The notes: generated by a model from the letters alone, not told the origin. Positions 24,725-35,970 are shown, counted from the stretch's first letter. The stretch: DNA of 64,000 bases from Aselliscus stoliczkanus (GCA_033961575.1 CM066727.1:118470434-118534433); one strand, 5' to 3'. Translations and numbers: made by a program.

Positions 24725-24835
24725 TGTGAGCTTCATCAGGTCAAGTCATCATCTGTTTTATTCATCACTGTATCCTCTCAGATTTGTATAGCTCCTGGCA
24801 CAGAGTGTAGGTGTTTAATAGTGACTGTTAAATAA
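24725..24835 (+). mobile_element. L2 3' end
   Basis: TTTTATTCATCACTGTATCC, CTCCTGGCACAGAGTGTAGG and TGTTTAATAGTGACTG. Confidence 0.75.
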
Positions 24836-25936
24836 GAATATACTAATTTTCCTAAGAGATAAATAAGCTCAAAGTCAGAAGGAAGGGGTAGAAGTATATT
24901 GTGGGATGCTGAACTGGAAAGCTGAAGTACCGGCAGGCCAGTGCCCCCAAGTTGCGCTCTCTGAGTAAAGGACCGGCCATGAGGGACTCCTGGAATAAGA
25001 ATGGGGCCAGAATGAACAGTTGGGCATGGCTCTATATTACCAAATTGTTCATTAAGGAACAGCAACTTGGAACTGGTATGAAATTCCCTGAGGTGCTCCA
25101 AGAGGGTAACTTTCCATACTTGTTTATTTAAAGAATGCCTCTAACCTGCTGGCTTATCCCGTCTGCCCATAAATCTTGGAACACAATACACGTGTCACAG
25201 TCAGCCATTACATTCGGAGAGCAGGTCTGGCAAAGGATGTTGAAAACAAACCTTAGTAATTGCTCACGAAATGTTACTATTTACCCATATCGATCAATTT
25301 TTATATAAAAATGAATGACCCATAATCACCAGACTTTTGAACCAAACTCATAGCCTACAAGCTGAAGTAGAGAACAGACTTCTGAGAAAAGAGCAAATTC
25401 AAGAAGCTAAAGCAAACTTTGAAAATATTTGATTTAGTACTTGAGATACAATAGATATTTACATTCATAAAACAAGAGTAAGCTACTGTAGAAAAAAAAA
25501 CACAGCAACCAGGGAGAAACAAATACATCTTAAAAATTAAAAATATGATTAACAAATTATAAAACTAAATACCAGGGATGAATTGTAGAATAGGTAAAAT
25601 AAAAAAGAGAACTAGTGATTTGTAAGACTAAATCAAGGTATTTTTTCCTGAACATATAGCAAAAATTCAGAGAAATAAATTAGGAGAAAAAAGAAATATA
25701 GAAGATTCAGAAGGAAAAAAAAAATCTGTTTTGTAGGAATTAGGACATCGTGGATAGGATAACAGAAAGCCATTAATAGAAAAATACTCTGCCAGGCTAA
25801 ATAAATACTTAAGCTTTTAGGTTAAATTAAAATAAAATAAAAATTCTGGGTTTGTTATATACCAACCTAAAACATTGAAAGGAAAGGTATACAAATATAT
25901 TCCAGTGATATTTCTGAATTCAAAAATTAAAGATAA

Positions 25937-26339
25937 GGGGCCGGTGGGTGGCACAATTGGTTAAGAGCACAAGCTCTAAGCAATAGTCACAGGTTCGATT
26001 CCCACGTGGGCCAATGAGCTGCACCCTAGCTGAGCTGCCACTGAGCTGCCAACAGGTGGCCAGATGGCTCAGCTGGTGAGAGCACATGCTCTTAACAAGG
26101 TTGCCAGTTCAACTCCCGCATGGGATGGTGGGTTGCACCCCCTCTCCGCAACCCCACCCCTGAAACTAGATTGAAAGCGGTGACTAAACTTATAGCTGAG
26201 CTTGTGACCTCCACAACTAAGACTGAAGGACAACAACTTGACTTTGGGTTTATGGGTCCTGGAAAAACACAATGTTCCCCTTCCCCAATTACCCAACACT
26301 GTTCCCTTCCCCAATAAAATCTTAAAAAAAAAAAAAAAT
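25937..26339 (+). mobile_element. dimeric tRNA-like SINE (family B)
   Basis: Two tRNA-like units: GGTGGCACAATTGG with GGTTCGATTCC, then TGGCTCAGCTGG with AGTTCAACTCC. The tail contains CAACAACTTGAC, TGGGTCCTGGAAAAACACAA and AATAAAATCTT plus an A-run. Confidence 0.85.
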
Positions 26340-26444
26340 TGAAGAGAAAAACCTAATCATCTCAGCAGGGGTGGTGGTTGTGTAGGGTAGAACTAGTTTC
26401 CTGTGAAGAAATAGGATTAGGCTGGCAATGAACATTTCACTTTT

Positions 26445-26552
26445 TTTTTTTTTTTTTTGAGGGCAGTGTCACTGGCCCTCATATGTGGGACCCAAACCTG
26501 GGCCACTGGCTTCCCAAGCCAGTGCTTAACTACCGCACCACTTGGCCGGCCC
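26445..26552 (-). mobile_element. short tRNA-derived SINE
   Basis: A head-only copy with poly(T) at the left. A perfect 16-bp duplication TGAACATTTCACTTTT occurs at 26429-26444 and 26553-26568. Confidence 0.9.
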
Positions 26553-26989
26553 TGAACATTTCACTTTTAATACTAAATGTTAGGCAACAATGGAACGTCT
26601 ACATCATTTGAAGAAATAGGATTTTGAATCTATAATTTTATACCAAGCTACATTAGCTTTTAAGAAGTGGGCAAAATAAAGACATTTTGCATGTGCAAGT
26701 ATTCAGAATGCATGACGGAAGAAAAAAGCTCTATGGTGTATTTCAATTAGAACTAAGTTAAAGCCATTTTTTTTTCATTCTAAAAACTTAACTTTCAGGC
26801 TCATGAAATTGCTTTCCCTCCACTCAGAAATTTGTACAGCATATACATGATTGGAAGAACAAGAAAGAAAGAAAAAGTTATCAGTGGTGTGATATAAACT
26901 TACATGAGGAATAATAGGCATATATTTCACGAACAAAAATCATTTCCAGAAAAATATTTCACATAAAAAGGTTTAAAAGTAGAAAAATT

Positions 26990-27385
26990 TTGCATAGAGT
27001 TTGTTTATATATAATATAAAAACTCAAAACAATAGTGGCTTAAACAAAAGCGGTTTTTTTCCTCACATAAAATAAACCTAATAAGTAGTTCAGGGCTGGT
27101 ATAACAGGAACAATGTCATCAGGACCCTAAGTCCCTACATTTCTGTTCTGTCGTCTTCAGGCCTGAAAGCCTTTCTTTAAGTCATCTGATAGTTCGAAAG
27201 GGCTGCTGGAATTCCACCCATCATATCCACATTCCGTATAGTAGAAATGGCAAATGGGCGTTCACAACTGAGGCAGCATTTTTTAAAGAGAATCCTTAAA
27301 TCTCATTCAACGCTTCTAGTTATATATCTTTAGCCAGAACTTTGTCACATGCTCATACTTAGGGCAAGAGAGGCAGGAAATTTAC
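26990..27385. repeat. old interspersed repeat, same type as 2165-2480
   Basis: AACAATAGTGGCTTAAACAA, CAGGGCTGGTATAACAGG and CCAGAACTTTGTCACATGCT. Heavily diverged. Confidence 0.45.
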
Positions 27386-27599
27386 TCTTTTATTCTATAT
27401 GGCAATGTATTCTGAGCTGAAAATCAGAGCTGTTTTTCAAAGGAAGAAGAGAGTAGATACTGGGAGGCCACTAGCAGTGTCTTCACAGCATGACAGTTTC
27501 CTTATTAGAAAGGCACAGTGTTGTAAAGATTAAAATTTCCTCAGGTAAATCTACAAATTAAAAAATAATTTTTAATCTGCAAATGAATTATTTTTCCTA

Positions 27600-27730
27600 A
27601 TTTAGAAAATTGAGGTAAAACTTGATACATGTAGTGAAACACACCTCTTAATTGTTACAGCTTAATGAGTTTTGACAAATGCAAATAGCAGTAAATACAA
27701 CATGCCTATGAAGATCCAGGACACGTGTGG
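27600..27730 (-). mobile_element. old L1 3' fragment
   Basis: An AATTGAGGTAAAACTTGAT-like start with TGAGTTTTGACAAATGC is typical of reversed old L1 3' ends. Confidence 0.55.
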
Positions 27731-28778
27731 CAGAGCTCCACCCTACCAGTGCATGTGTGGGTAGGGGAAGCAAGACCTGGTTCTTTCTACCTTGCATCCC
27801 TGCAATAGTGCTCCTTCCACATGGGGCTGGGGAGGATTTAAAAATACCAGCCCTCAGCTTCTGTAAGGGTGAAACTGTGGCCCTAGACTAAGAGCTGGGA
27901 GGGGGAGCGGAAGGGGAGCCCTCCCATCTTCTTGGTTGAATACGGCCAAGGTACAGCTTTTATACAAAGAGCTGGGCAGAGGTGGAGTAATGCAGCAGTT
28001 GTGGCTTAACAGCCGCAGACCCTGACTGTTCTTGCCTAGATTTAGTAGATTTTCTTGAATAAATATTTCTCCACTTGCTGTATGCTGTATTCCCTTAGGA
28101 CAATCCAGAGACATGGAATGATGCATTAAAAAATATTTTTTTTCACAAGTTAAATTGGTTTGCTGGGGAGAGGCTCTGGGAGGACCTGCCCCCACCCACC
28201 CCATTCATCATTTCTAATGAACAATCTTCAGAAATTTTTATCTTTATTCTCAGGTAGTCTTTATCTGGCTGTTTTACGATTTTTTTTTTCTCAGTTTTCA
28301 GCCATTTGACAATGATGTGCCTTGAAATAGATTTTTGTTTTTTCTGCCTGGGGTTTACTGGGTTTGTTAGATTTATAGATTGATATTATTAATCAAATTG
28401 GTGACATTTCAGTCAAAATGTCCTTAAATATCCTTTGTTTAACTAATTGTCTTTTTTCCTTCTGAATAACATTTATATTAGATTGCTTATTTTCCTATAG
28501 GGAATTGAGACTCTGTTCATTTTTCTGTTCTCCAATTTTTTTCTCTCTTCAGTTTGGTGATTTTTGTTGATTTTTTCAAGTTTTCTCATCTTTTTTCCTA
28601 CCATCTTCAAAGTGATGTTAATACTATCCAATATTTTATCGGGTATTGTATTTTTTTATTTCAGATATTGTATTTTGCATTTTACCATTTCCATGTGGTT
28701 CTTTTTAAAAATTTTTCAAATCTTTTGTGAAATCCCCATATATTCAAACTTTATATCCACTTTTTCTTGTAAAATCTT

Positions 28779-28925
28779 TTTTTTTTTTTTTTTATCTGAG
28801 CCATCCTGCCACCTGTTGGCAGCTCAACAGCAACTCAGCTCAGGCTGGCATTGAACCGCAGTTGCTCAGAGCTCAGCTCGCACTCTTGAGCGAGCTCTTA
28901 ACCAACTCAGCCACTCGGCCGGCCC
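28779..28925 (-). mobile_element. family B SINE fragment
   Basis: The reverse head ends CACTCGGCCGGCCC and contains CACCTGTTGGCAGCTCA. It is truncated after one unit and then poly(T). Flanking repeats are GTAAAATCTTT and GTAAATTCTTT. It lies in antisense L1M sequence. Confidence 0.8.
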
Positions 28926-29370
28926 GTAAATTCTTTAATGTATTTGTAACAGTGACTTTAAAGTCCTCATGCTAATTCCAACATCTACTTTGTCTGCAGG
29001 TCTCTTTATTTTCTGGTTTGGTCTTTTTATTACCGATCACATTTTTCTGCTTCTTTTTGTGTCTGGTAATTTTTATTGTATGCTAGACATTGTAAGTGAT
29101 ACATTATGAAAAATCTAAATTCTGTTGTCTTATGCTGATAAGTATTGGGTTTTGTTAAAAAAACGAAGCTAAATTTCTTCTGGATAACCTTGATCCTTTG
29201 CAGGCTTGTTTCTAGGTTTCATTAGGCTAGTTACATTTTATTTTGTCCCTTAGTCCTAGGATATAGCTCATAGTCCTGGCATGTGGTCCTCATAGCTAAA
29301 GTATAACACTTTTGGCATATCATAGGAATAAAAGAGCTATTTAGTACCTCAAACCCCTCTAGTTTGGTAA

Positions 29371-29842
29371 TTTTTTTTTTTAAAAATAATTTTTATTGGG
29401 GAATTCGGGGAGGGGAACAGCATTGGGAAACCAGGGAAGGGGAACACACAAGTTGCTGTCCATTTTTTTGTTCTTCAGTCTAGTTGTGGAGGACATTTGC
29501 TTCACTGACCCATGTTGGTATCATCATTGAGCTCTTCTCGGGTGAGGCAGATCTGTCACCGCCTCTGGACGGCGCTGCTCACAGCAGCTCTTGGCAGCTC
29601 ACACAAGCTGCCAGCTGCTCACGCTGGTTGCCGGCCACTCACTGTAGACTATGGCAGCCCACTGCAGCAGGGGCTGCAGCTATGCCATCCCGGGGACTCA
29701 CAGCAGTCCAGCTCCAGGATGAGCTGTTGTTCACCATCTTCGCTGTAGAGGGCAGTGTCACTGGCCCTCATATGTGGGATCCGAACCAAGGCTGCTGGCA
29801 TCCCAAGCCAGCACTTAAGCAATGCGCCACTCGGCCCGCCCA
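29371..29842 (-). mobile_element. long tRNA-derived SINE (family A)
   Basis: A complete reverse-orientation copy flanked by TAGTTTGGTA. It explains the ORFs at 29484-29897 and splits the antisense L1M. Confidence 0.9.
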
Positions 29843-30334
29843 TAGTTTGGTAGATTTAACTTCAAATGCTATCTCTGCAGCACCAGGCAGCTGCTGAAAT
29901 CTGCTCGGCTTCTTCAGCTGTCCAGCTATTGTTTTTTTTGCTATGTTCCTTGGAGTCTTGCCCTGTGCATTTCTAGTTAATGTTAGCCAAGGTTTTGAGA
30001 AGATTTTATACATAGATCTGGGTGCTTCCCTCTACTAATCCTAATCTTCTGGAACTTCGCTGCCCCCTTCAATTTCCAGTTGCTCTGGCAGCCCTATAAA
30101 CTGGCCTCTAACTCTTCAGTCCAATAAGCCTGTGCTCTATAGACTAGTGAATATGTGCAGGGAAAAAAAACAGTTAAATGTGGATTATATCTCTTCCAAT
30201 TGGTGCATGCTTTGATCATTCTCTAGTGTCTTGAAGCAGATATATATAGGCAGAGTTTATAATTTTATCAGTGAGAGGTTTGGTCTGATACAAACTACTT
30301 TGCCCTTACTTGAAGCTGGGAGCCTTTATATTTT

Positions 30335-31060
30335 TTTTAAACATAAATGAGATCATACTCTATATCTTATTTTATAATATTTCTAAAACTGAACAACATA
30401 TTTTAGATACCACTCTGTGTCAATATATATTAATCGACTTTATTTCTTTTGCCTGACAAATGGTGCTCCAAGTATTCGACTACAAGGCTATATAACAAGG
30501 ATAAACTGTTCATTGGAGCTAAGAATTATGAATTGGACCACTTTTTATGTCCTTTGATGAAAACTAATTACTATTTTTTAATATACCTCTTATAAAGAAT
30601 AGACCACAAGAGGCCGGCCAAGTGGTGCAGTGGTTAAGCACTGGCTTAGGAAGCCAGTGGCCCCGGTTCGGGTCCCACATATGAGCGCCAGTGACCACAA
30701 GACACTAGTTATATTTGGATCTGTAGTCTCATGAATTTAAACAATTCTCTATTAATGTGTATTTTTTGGCTTTTTCCCAGTATTCCCTGTTACAAGCAAT
30801 GATATAATGATCATCTTCACACATTAATTGTTTGGCCTTTCCTATTATTCTAGGCCTTTTCCATTATTCTAGGAGTGCAATTGCTGAGTCAAACAAAGTA
30901 AATCCACATTTAAGATTTTAATATATAACTACCAATTACTCTCCAATTAAGGCTATAAAAATATATGTCTCCAACAGCATATAAGGATCCTTATTGCTTC
31001 ACAATTTTAAACAACATTGGATATTATTAATTTTTAAAATATTTCCCATAAGCATTAACC
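30335..31060 (-). mobile_element. L1M 3' region, interrupted by SINE head
   Basis: AAATGAGATCATACTCTATA, then (after the insert at 30611) GGAGTGCAATTGCTGAGTCA and ACTCTCCAATTAAGG-type blocks, as in reversed L1 3' UTRs. Confidence 0.6.
30611..30692 (+). mobile_element. SINE head without A-tail
   Basis: GGCCGGCCAAGTGGTGCAGT through ATGAGCGCCAGT, ending before CACTGCCCTC. There is no A-tail. The flank GACCACAAGA is found immediately on both sides (30602-30611 and 30693-30702). Confidence 0.8.
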
Positions 31061-31064
31061 ATGG

Positions 31065-32435
31065 ATATTGCATCTCATCAAAGGGGGACAATCCAGCCCT
31101 CATTTGCTATTCTCAGTCTTGACTCTGAGCTCTTTTTTTCAATTTTCCAATTTTCCATTAGTGTATCTCAGTCTTGCCTTCCTTTTGAACAGGACAATCA
31201 GTGCTGTCTTCTGGGTTCCCCCTCAAAATCGATTTGGATTCTACCTCCAGGCATGCTGCCTCTGCCTGTGCTGGTAAAACATCATTCTTAACCTGGCCCA
31301 GAGCTTTATCCCCTACTGTTGCTGCACCATGAGTATTCTCTTCCCCACAATTTACCTCATTCCTCAAAATTTAAAATAGTTTTATTTTTGTGAATTAAGG
31401 TCACTGCAATTGCAATTTCATTTGTACCTGCAACAATTTTGTCAATTTTATCAGTAGGAAATGCTCTATATGCCTCCAGAGTTACTGCTGTAGCTCCCTC
31501 ACCTTCCTTACTTAAAAAACAGTTATCATTAAGAGATCAAATTACACACTGGAACATTTTCTCAGTAAAATATATGTGAAGAAAGAGTCAAATGCATTTT
31601 AAAGATAGAAAACTAAAAACACATGTTTTCCTGTACTTTCTCTGGATTTCCCCTAACTTACATAAAGGGGCTTTAAAAAAGATATAAACCTAAGTGGGAA
31701 AAGATAATTGGAGAGGAAATAATAGCTACAAAGTGTTGCAAGTTAGAAAGCAGAAGGAGGAAAGACAACTGACCTAGAAGACCCAGTAAAGCTATGTCCT
31801 AAGTGAGTAAGCTAAGTAGTAGCCCAATTTTCCAATACAGAAACGCAAAGTTTCAAGAATTAGAAGTCTCTGGGGTTTATAATTTGGGGATAAAGAGGGA
31901 GAACAGAAGTCTAAAGGGCACCTAGATACCCACCCACCGCCAAAATTATGTTTCTTACTTTGCACAACCAGATGACTAACTCTCCTTCTACTTCAGCAGA
32001 AAATAGGGGTTTTTACTCTGGAGGGAGTAAAATAGAAGGTCTTTGAGTTGGAGGACACATGGCACAGTTGAGAATAGTAACTATTTTGAAAACAGGAGGA
32101 TTAACTACTAAATATGGAGACTCTCCCCTATAGTTCCTGGTCCTCTTCTGTCACTTGGTTTCCAGAATACTGTGCAGGATATTAAAAGATTCTTCTCTAA
32201 AAAACATCTGATAAGCCAAAAGAAAAAAAACTAAAAAAAAAATGACATTAGGGTTATCCAGTTTAACGCCCAGCCTGATTTTCCTACCAGTGATCTTGTG
32301 GCCTTCAAGTACCACGCACAATACAGAGTTGCCATTAAACTTTTAGCGTCCATATTTTAAATATAAACAAATAGTCAAGGGTCACTGGACATTTGAAGCC
32401 TCAAACATTAAAGACAGAGATTAAAAACAAAGAGG
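31065..32435. other. no gene recognised
   Basis: AT-rich unassigned sequence left of the HAL1; some of it may be further diverged L1/HAL1. Confidence 0.5.
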
Positions 32436-32439
32436 TTAA

Positions 32440-32562
32440 ATTAATTTGGAGACAACAGAAATTAGATGAGATGAAAAATATCAGAGAGCTAAGAGAATAT
32501 ATTGCAAGCATAAAGCAGTAGGATGCTATTTTTAAAGGAGCATTCATAAAACAAAAAACTTC
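32440..32562 (+). mobile_element. HAL1 (half-L1) fragment, left part
   Basis: Old L1-like ORF1 sequence (blocks around GAGATGAAAAATATCAGAGAG and AGAATATATTGCAAGCATAAAG) that continues after the SINE at 33027. HAL1 elements encode only an ORF1-type protein. The left limit is uncertain. Confidence 0.55.
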
Positions 32563-33026
32563 CGGGCTGGCCGAGCGGCACGTTCTTTAGGAGTTGGCTT
32601 GGAATGCCAGCTCTGAGCAGCAGGGCCCCAGTTCGGATCTCACATATGAGGGCCAGTGACACTGCGCTCTCTACAGCTAAGATGGTGAACAACAGTTCGA
32701 CCTGGAGCTGGGCTGCTGTGAGTCACCGGCAAAGGTGCAGGCTGCAGCCCTTGCTGCAGTGGCTTAATGTGAGCTACCGTGAGTGGCCAGCAGCCAGCAG
32801 CCAGCATGAGGGGCCAGCAGTCAACATGAGCTGCCATGAGCCACTGTGAGTGGCCGTTCAAGAGTGGGTGACCGATCTGCCAAAGTGGGGAAGAGCACAA
32901 TGATCACAATACCAACATGGGCTAGTGAAGCGATGTCCTCCACAACTAGACTGAAGAACAAAAGGACAGCAACTTGTCTGTTCCCCTCCCCCAATTCCCC
33001 AATAAAAAAAATCTTTAAAAAAAAAA
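32563..33026 (+). mobile_element. long tRNA-derived SINE (family A)
   Basis: The head matches GGCTGGCCGAGCGGCAC...CAGTTCGGATC, with tRNA-like A and B boxes. A long body follows (ACCTGGAGCTGGGCTG, CTGCAGTGGC). The tail carries CAACTTGTCTGTTCCCCTCC, a modified AATAAA run, ATCTTT and an A-run. It is inserted in HAL1. Confidence 0.85.
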
Positions 33027-33076
33027 AGTTAATAACCAAAAGATGAATTTTTTTACATCAAAATTAAAGATTTCTG
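33027..33076 (+). mobile_element. HAL1 fragment, middle part, with L1 target site
   Basis: About 50 bp (from AACCAAAAGATGAATT to AAAGATTTCTG) joins the left and right HAL1 pieces. Its last 16 bp are the left target site duplication of the plus-strand L1. Confidence 0.55.
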
Positions 33077-33729
33077 GGACTTCCGGTAAAATGGCGCAAT
33101 AGACAGACGCTGACGCTGTGCTAACTACCTCCCAGGATCACACCAAAATTACAAGCAAATTATACAGCATTCAACCCTGGAGGTCCCCGGAACACTAGGT
33201 GAACACAACCACTAAACGAAGAACTAAAGAGGAGGCCAAGTCGGGTCTGGTAGGATGGGCGGAGACGAGAGAGGATGAGCCCCGTGAGGGAAGCCCCAGC
33301 TGTGGGAAGCTTCTCCAGTTGGGGGAGAGACCCTCCGGCCACACACCAGGCTCACCAGCCCAGAGTTCCTTTGCCGGAAAGAGGAGTTCTAAGATAGCTG
33401 GCAGTAAATTAGTGAGGACTCTCTTTGCTCAGCTCGGTGAGGCTGAGAGCAGCTGGAGAATCACTGGGGCCGGCGCCCAGGCTTGCTCGCCAGTGAGCAC
33501 TTACCTGGTTCCTGGTGGAGGGAGTGGCTGTGTGAGCTGGACCCGGGAGCCTGCGGGGACGGACTGAACTGAGCACCTTTGGTGCAAACGCTGGAGGTTT
33601 TTGGACTGTTGTTCCCGTGGTGTGGAGCCTGCATGTGAGTGGTGTAGGGAGGACGCCATTTTGTCGGGCTTGGGCCCGCCCACGGAGGATCAAGTCCAAG
33701 ACATCATTGGTCTGGCGGAATTGGTGCAG

Positions 33730-33764
33730 AAGTGCGTGTGTGCGTGTGTGCGCGCGCGCATGCG
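33730..33764 (+). repeat. alternating purine-pyrimidine (GT/GC) tract
   Basis: A run of TGTGCG/TGTGTG units passes into GCGCGCGC within the L1 5' UTR. Such alternating sequence can adopt Z-DNA. Its length differs from the inverted L1 copy and appears to shift the upstream frame between the two copies. Confidence 0.7.
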
Positions 33765-34166
33765 GCCTTGGAACCCCACCCACCGTCCGGCTTATACTGC
33801 GTTGCCAGGGAAACGCTGGGCGGGTGCCCTCCAGCTCCAACAGGCTGCTCACTGAGACCCGGGAGTGTGCGAGCCGCCTCGGATCCCCACCCTCCACTCG
33901 GCTTGTGCTGTGTTGCCAGGGAAACGCCTGGTGGACATGCTCCAGTTCCAACAGGCTGCTCACTGAGAAGCGGGAGTGCGCAAGCCGCCTCGGGTCCACG
34001 CTCTCCGCACTGCGCTTGCAGAGTTGCCAGACTGGTGATTGGTTGTAGGGCTGCTCGGCCTGATCTGCAAGCGGCTGATTGGGACAGGCTGAGACTGGGA
34101 GTTTTCCTGGGAGTGTTGGGCCATGAGCTGTGTGCCTGCGTCATCCAGCCAGGGCTCTCCTGGTGA
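33732..34166 (+). CDS. open frame in L1 5' UTR just upstream of ORF1
   Basis: A 144-codon ATG-initiated frame runs through the 111-bp monomers, each contributing 37 residues, and ends 40 bp before the ORF1 ATG. Each repeat contains a CVARETxGG-like block and a PTGCSLR-like block. The C-terminal part contains DLQAADWDRLRLGVFLG and ends in GLSW. The inverted L1 copy keeps the same frame open with the same stop position, 41 bp before its ORF1. No known domain is recognised. It may be a fortuitous frame in GC-rich sequence; coding is not established. Confidence 0.35.
   Translation: MRVCVCARAHAALEPHPPSGLYCVARETLGGCPPAPTGCSLRPGSVRAASDPHPPLGLCCVARETPGGHAPVPTGCSLRSGSAQAASGPRSPHCACRVARLVIGCRAARPDLQAADWDRLRLGVFLGVLGHELCACVIQPGLSW
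33770..34030 (+). repeat. 111-bp tandem monomers in the L1 5' UTR
   Basis: The motif GTTGCCAG occurs at 33801, 33912 and 34023, exactly 111 bp apart each time. Between them a unit containing GGGAAACGC, CCAACAGGCTGCTCACTGAGA and GAGTG is repeated with modest divergence. There are two complete units and a partial third. The inverted L1 at 36265-37851 has one unit fewer, with the same spacing. Mouse L1 5' UTRs carry promoter monomers of this general type, so a promoter role is plausible but inferred. Confidence 0.85.
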
Positions 34167-34206
34167 TCTATCTAATACATCAAAGCAATCCCAGAGAAAC
34201 AGCCAG

Positions 34207-35077
34207 AATGGGGAAACAAAGAAACATGTCACAAGTAAAAGATCAGAAGAAACCTCTAGAAATGGAACTAAATGAAACAGAGGGAGCCAACCTTTCAGAG
34301 ACAGAGTTTCGAACACTGATGATAGAATGTTTAAGGAACTTAGCGAGGACATAAAGAAGTATAGGGAAACCATAAAAAACAACCTGTTAGAACTAAAGAA
34401 TACAATAACTGAAATGAAAAACACACTCGAAGGAATCACCAGTAGAGTAGATGAAGCAGAGGAGCGGATCAGCGATTTGGAAGATAAAATAGCAGAACTC
34501 ACCCAGTTGGCACAGCAAAAAGACCAAAGAATAAAAAACAATGAAAATAGTTTTAAGAGCCCTATGGGACAAGGTGAAACGCAACCACCTTAGACTCATA
34601 GGAATACCAGAAGAAGAGAAGAAGCAAGGGGTCGAAAATGTATTTGAAAAAATAATGACTGAAAACTTCCCTACCCTGGTGAAGGAAATCAACATAAATG
34701 CCCAGGAAGTGCAGAAGGTTCCAAACAAGCTGAACCCAAACAGGTCCACACCAAGACACATCAAAGTTAAAATGGCAAAGGTTAAAGACAGAGACAGAAT
34801 CCTAGAGGCTGCAAGAGAAAGACAGCAGGTTACATACAAAGGAACTCCTGTTAGACTAACAGCTGACTTGTCTACAGAAACTCTGCAGGCCAGAAGGGAG
34901 TGGCAGGAGATATTCAAAGTGACACAAAATAAAGGCCTACAACCAAGATTGCTCTACCCAGCACGGCTATCGCTTAAAATTGAAGGAGAAATAAAGAGCT
35001 TCTCAGAAAAGAATAAGCTTAAGGAATTCATTACCACCAAACCAGCATTGCAAGAAATGTTAAAAGGACTTTTTTAA
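34207..35077 (+). pseudogene. L1 ORF1 (ORF1p), frameshifted
   Basis: ORF1p is the RNA-binding chaperone of L1, normally a coiled coil, RRM and C-terminal domain that coats L1 RNA. The start is the ATG at 34207. The N-terminal region and heptad-rich coiled coil (LEGITSRVDEAEERISDLED) are followed by an RRM/CTD with RLTADLSTETLQARREW and a C-terminus near KPALQEMLKGLF. At least two frame changes break it. The first is near 34326-34330, where one base is missing relative to the minus-strand copy. The second is near 34552-34575. The order of conserved blocks is otherwise normal. Confidence 0.9.
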
Positions 35078-35099
35078 ACAAAAGAAAGCGGTAAACAAG

Positions 35100-35520
35100 C
35101 TAACCCAGAGAGACCAGGAATACAAATAACAAAATGGCAATACATATGCACCTATCAATAATCATTTTAAATGTGAATGGGCTAAATGCTGCAATCAAAA
35201 GACAAAGAGTGGCTGAGTGGATAAGAAAATTGGACACCTGTATATGCTGTTTACAGATGGAATAGTATATTTCATGCAAATGGAAATGAGAAAAAAAAAA
35301 AGCTGGAGTACCAATACTTATTTTGGACAAAATAGACTTTAAAATGACTACAATAAAAGACAAAGAAGGGCACTATAACCCTAATAAACATCTATGCACC
35401 CAACTCCTAATTACATATAACAGATTTTAACAGACATAAAGACAGAGATCAACAGTAACACTATCATAGTAGGGGACTTCAACACCGTTGTCACCAATGG
35501 ACAGACCCTTTAGACAGAAA
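35100..35520 (+). pseudogene. remnant of L1 ORF2 N-terminus (endonuclease start)
   Basis: Translation shows blocks of the ORF2 apurinic-like endonuclease: an LNVNGLNAAIKR-like start, a KEGHY-like block and a GDFNT-like block. They are interrupted by in-frame stops, an internal deletion after the ICCLQ-like block, and frame changes. Everything after about residue 160 is absent. Confidence 0.8.
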
Positions 35521-35527
35521 ATCAACA

Positions 35528-35970
35528 CAGAAAGAGTTGATATAAAGGAAAAACTGATGGTTGCTGGCTGGGAGGGAGTGGGGAAGAGGGAGACGGGGAA
35601 GGTTTTGGACAGTGTAGATGGGACTACAATGTTGCCGCAGGGAGATGGGGGCAGTTCTGGGAATGTAATTGATAATGTTGTGAAGAGACTATTATGTTGT
35701 GTGAAATAAGTCAGTTGGAGAAGGACAGGTACCATGTGATCTCACTAGTGTGTGGAGTCTGAAGAGCTGAGTGAACAATCAAAGTAAACAGACTCATAGA
35801 CGTAGAGGAAAAACGAAGGGTGGCTTGTTGGGAGGGGGATGGGGATGGGGGGGAAAGGGAAAGGATTAGACAGCATAAATAGACAACTACAATATTGCCA
35901 CAGGGATATGAAACACAGTTCGGGGAATATAATAATGTTGTAAAAATTTTGTGGCATGTCAGATTGTCAC
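35528..35970 (+). repeat. duplicated block in L1 3' UTR-like region
   Basis: Two related blocks of about 160 bp occur at roughly 35528-35700 and 35805-35965. Each runs from a GGAAAAAC start through a G-rich segment, a GACAGxxTA stretch, ACTACAATxTTGCC and GGGAATxTAAT, to a TGTTGT end. This suggests an internal duplication in the 3' UTR of this L1 lineage. Confidence 0.5.

Larger units (their letters stand above)
28200..30120 (-). mobile_element. old L1M 5' region in antisense, split by two SINEs
   Basis: Long T-rich sequence with TGTGTCTGGTAATTTTTATT, TATGCTAGACATTGTAAG and TTTGCAGGCTTGTTTCTAGG matches the reversed 5' region of old L1M/L1ME elements. SINEs at 28779-28925 and 29371-29842 interrupt it. 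No coding frame survives. Confidence 0.65.

Noticed and set aside
33409..33999. 196-codon antisense ORF over the L1 5' UTR
   Set aside because: It arises because the 111-bp monomer is a multiple of three and GC-rich. I could not show that this antisense frame is kept in the second copy, so it is not called.
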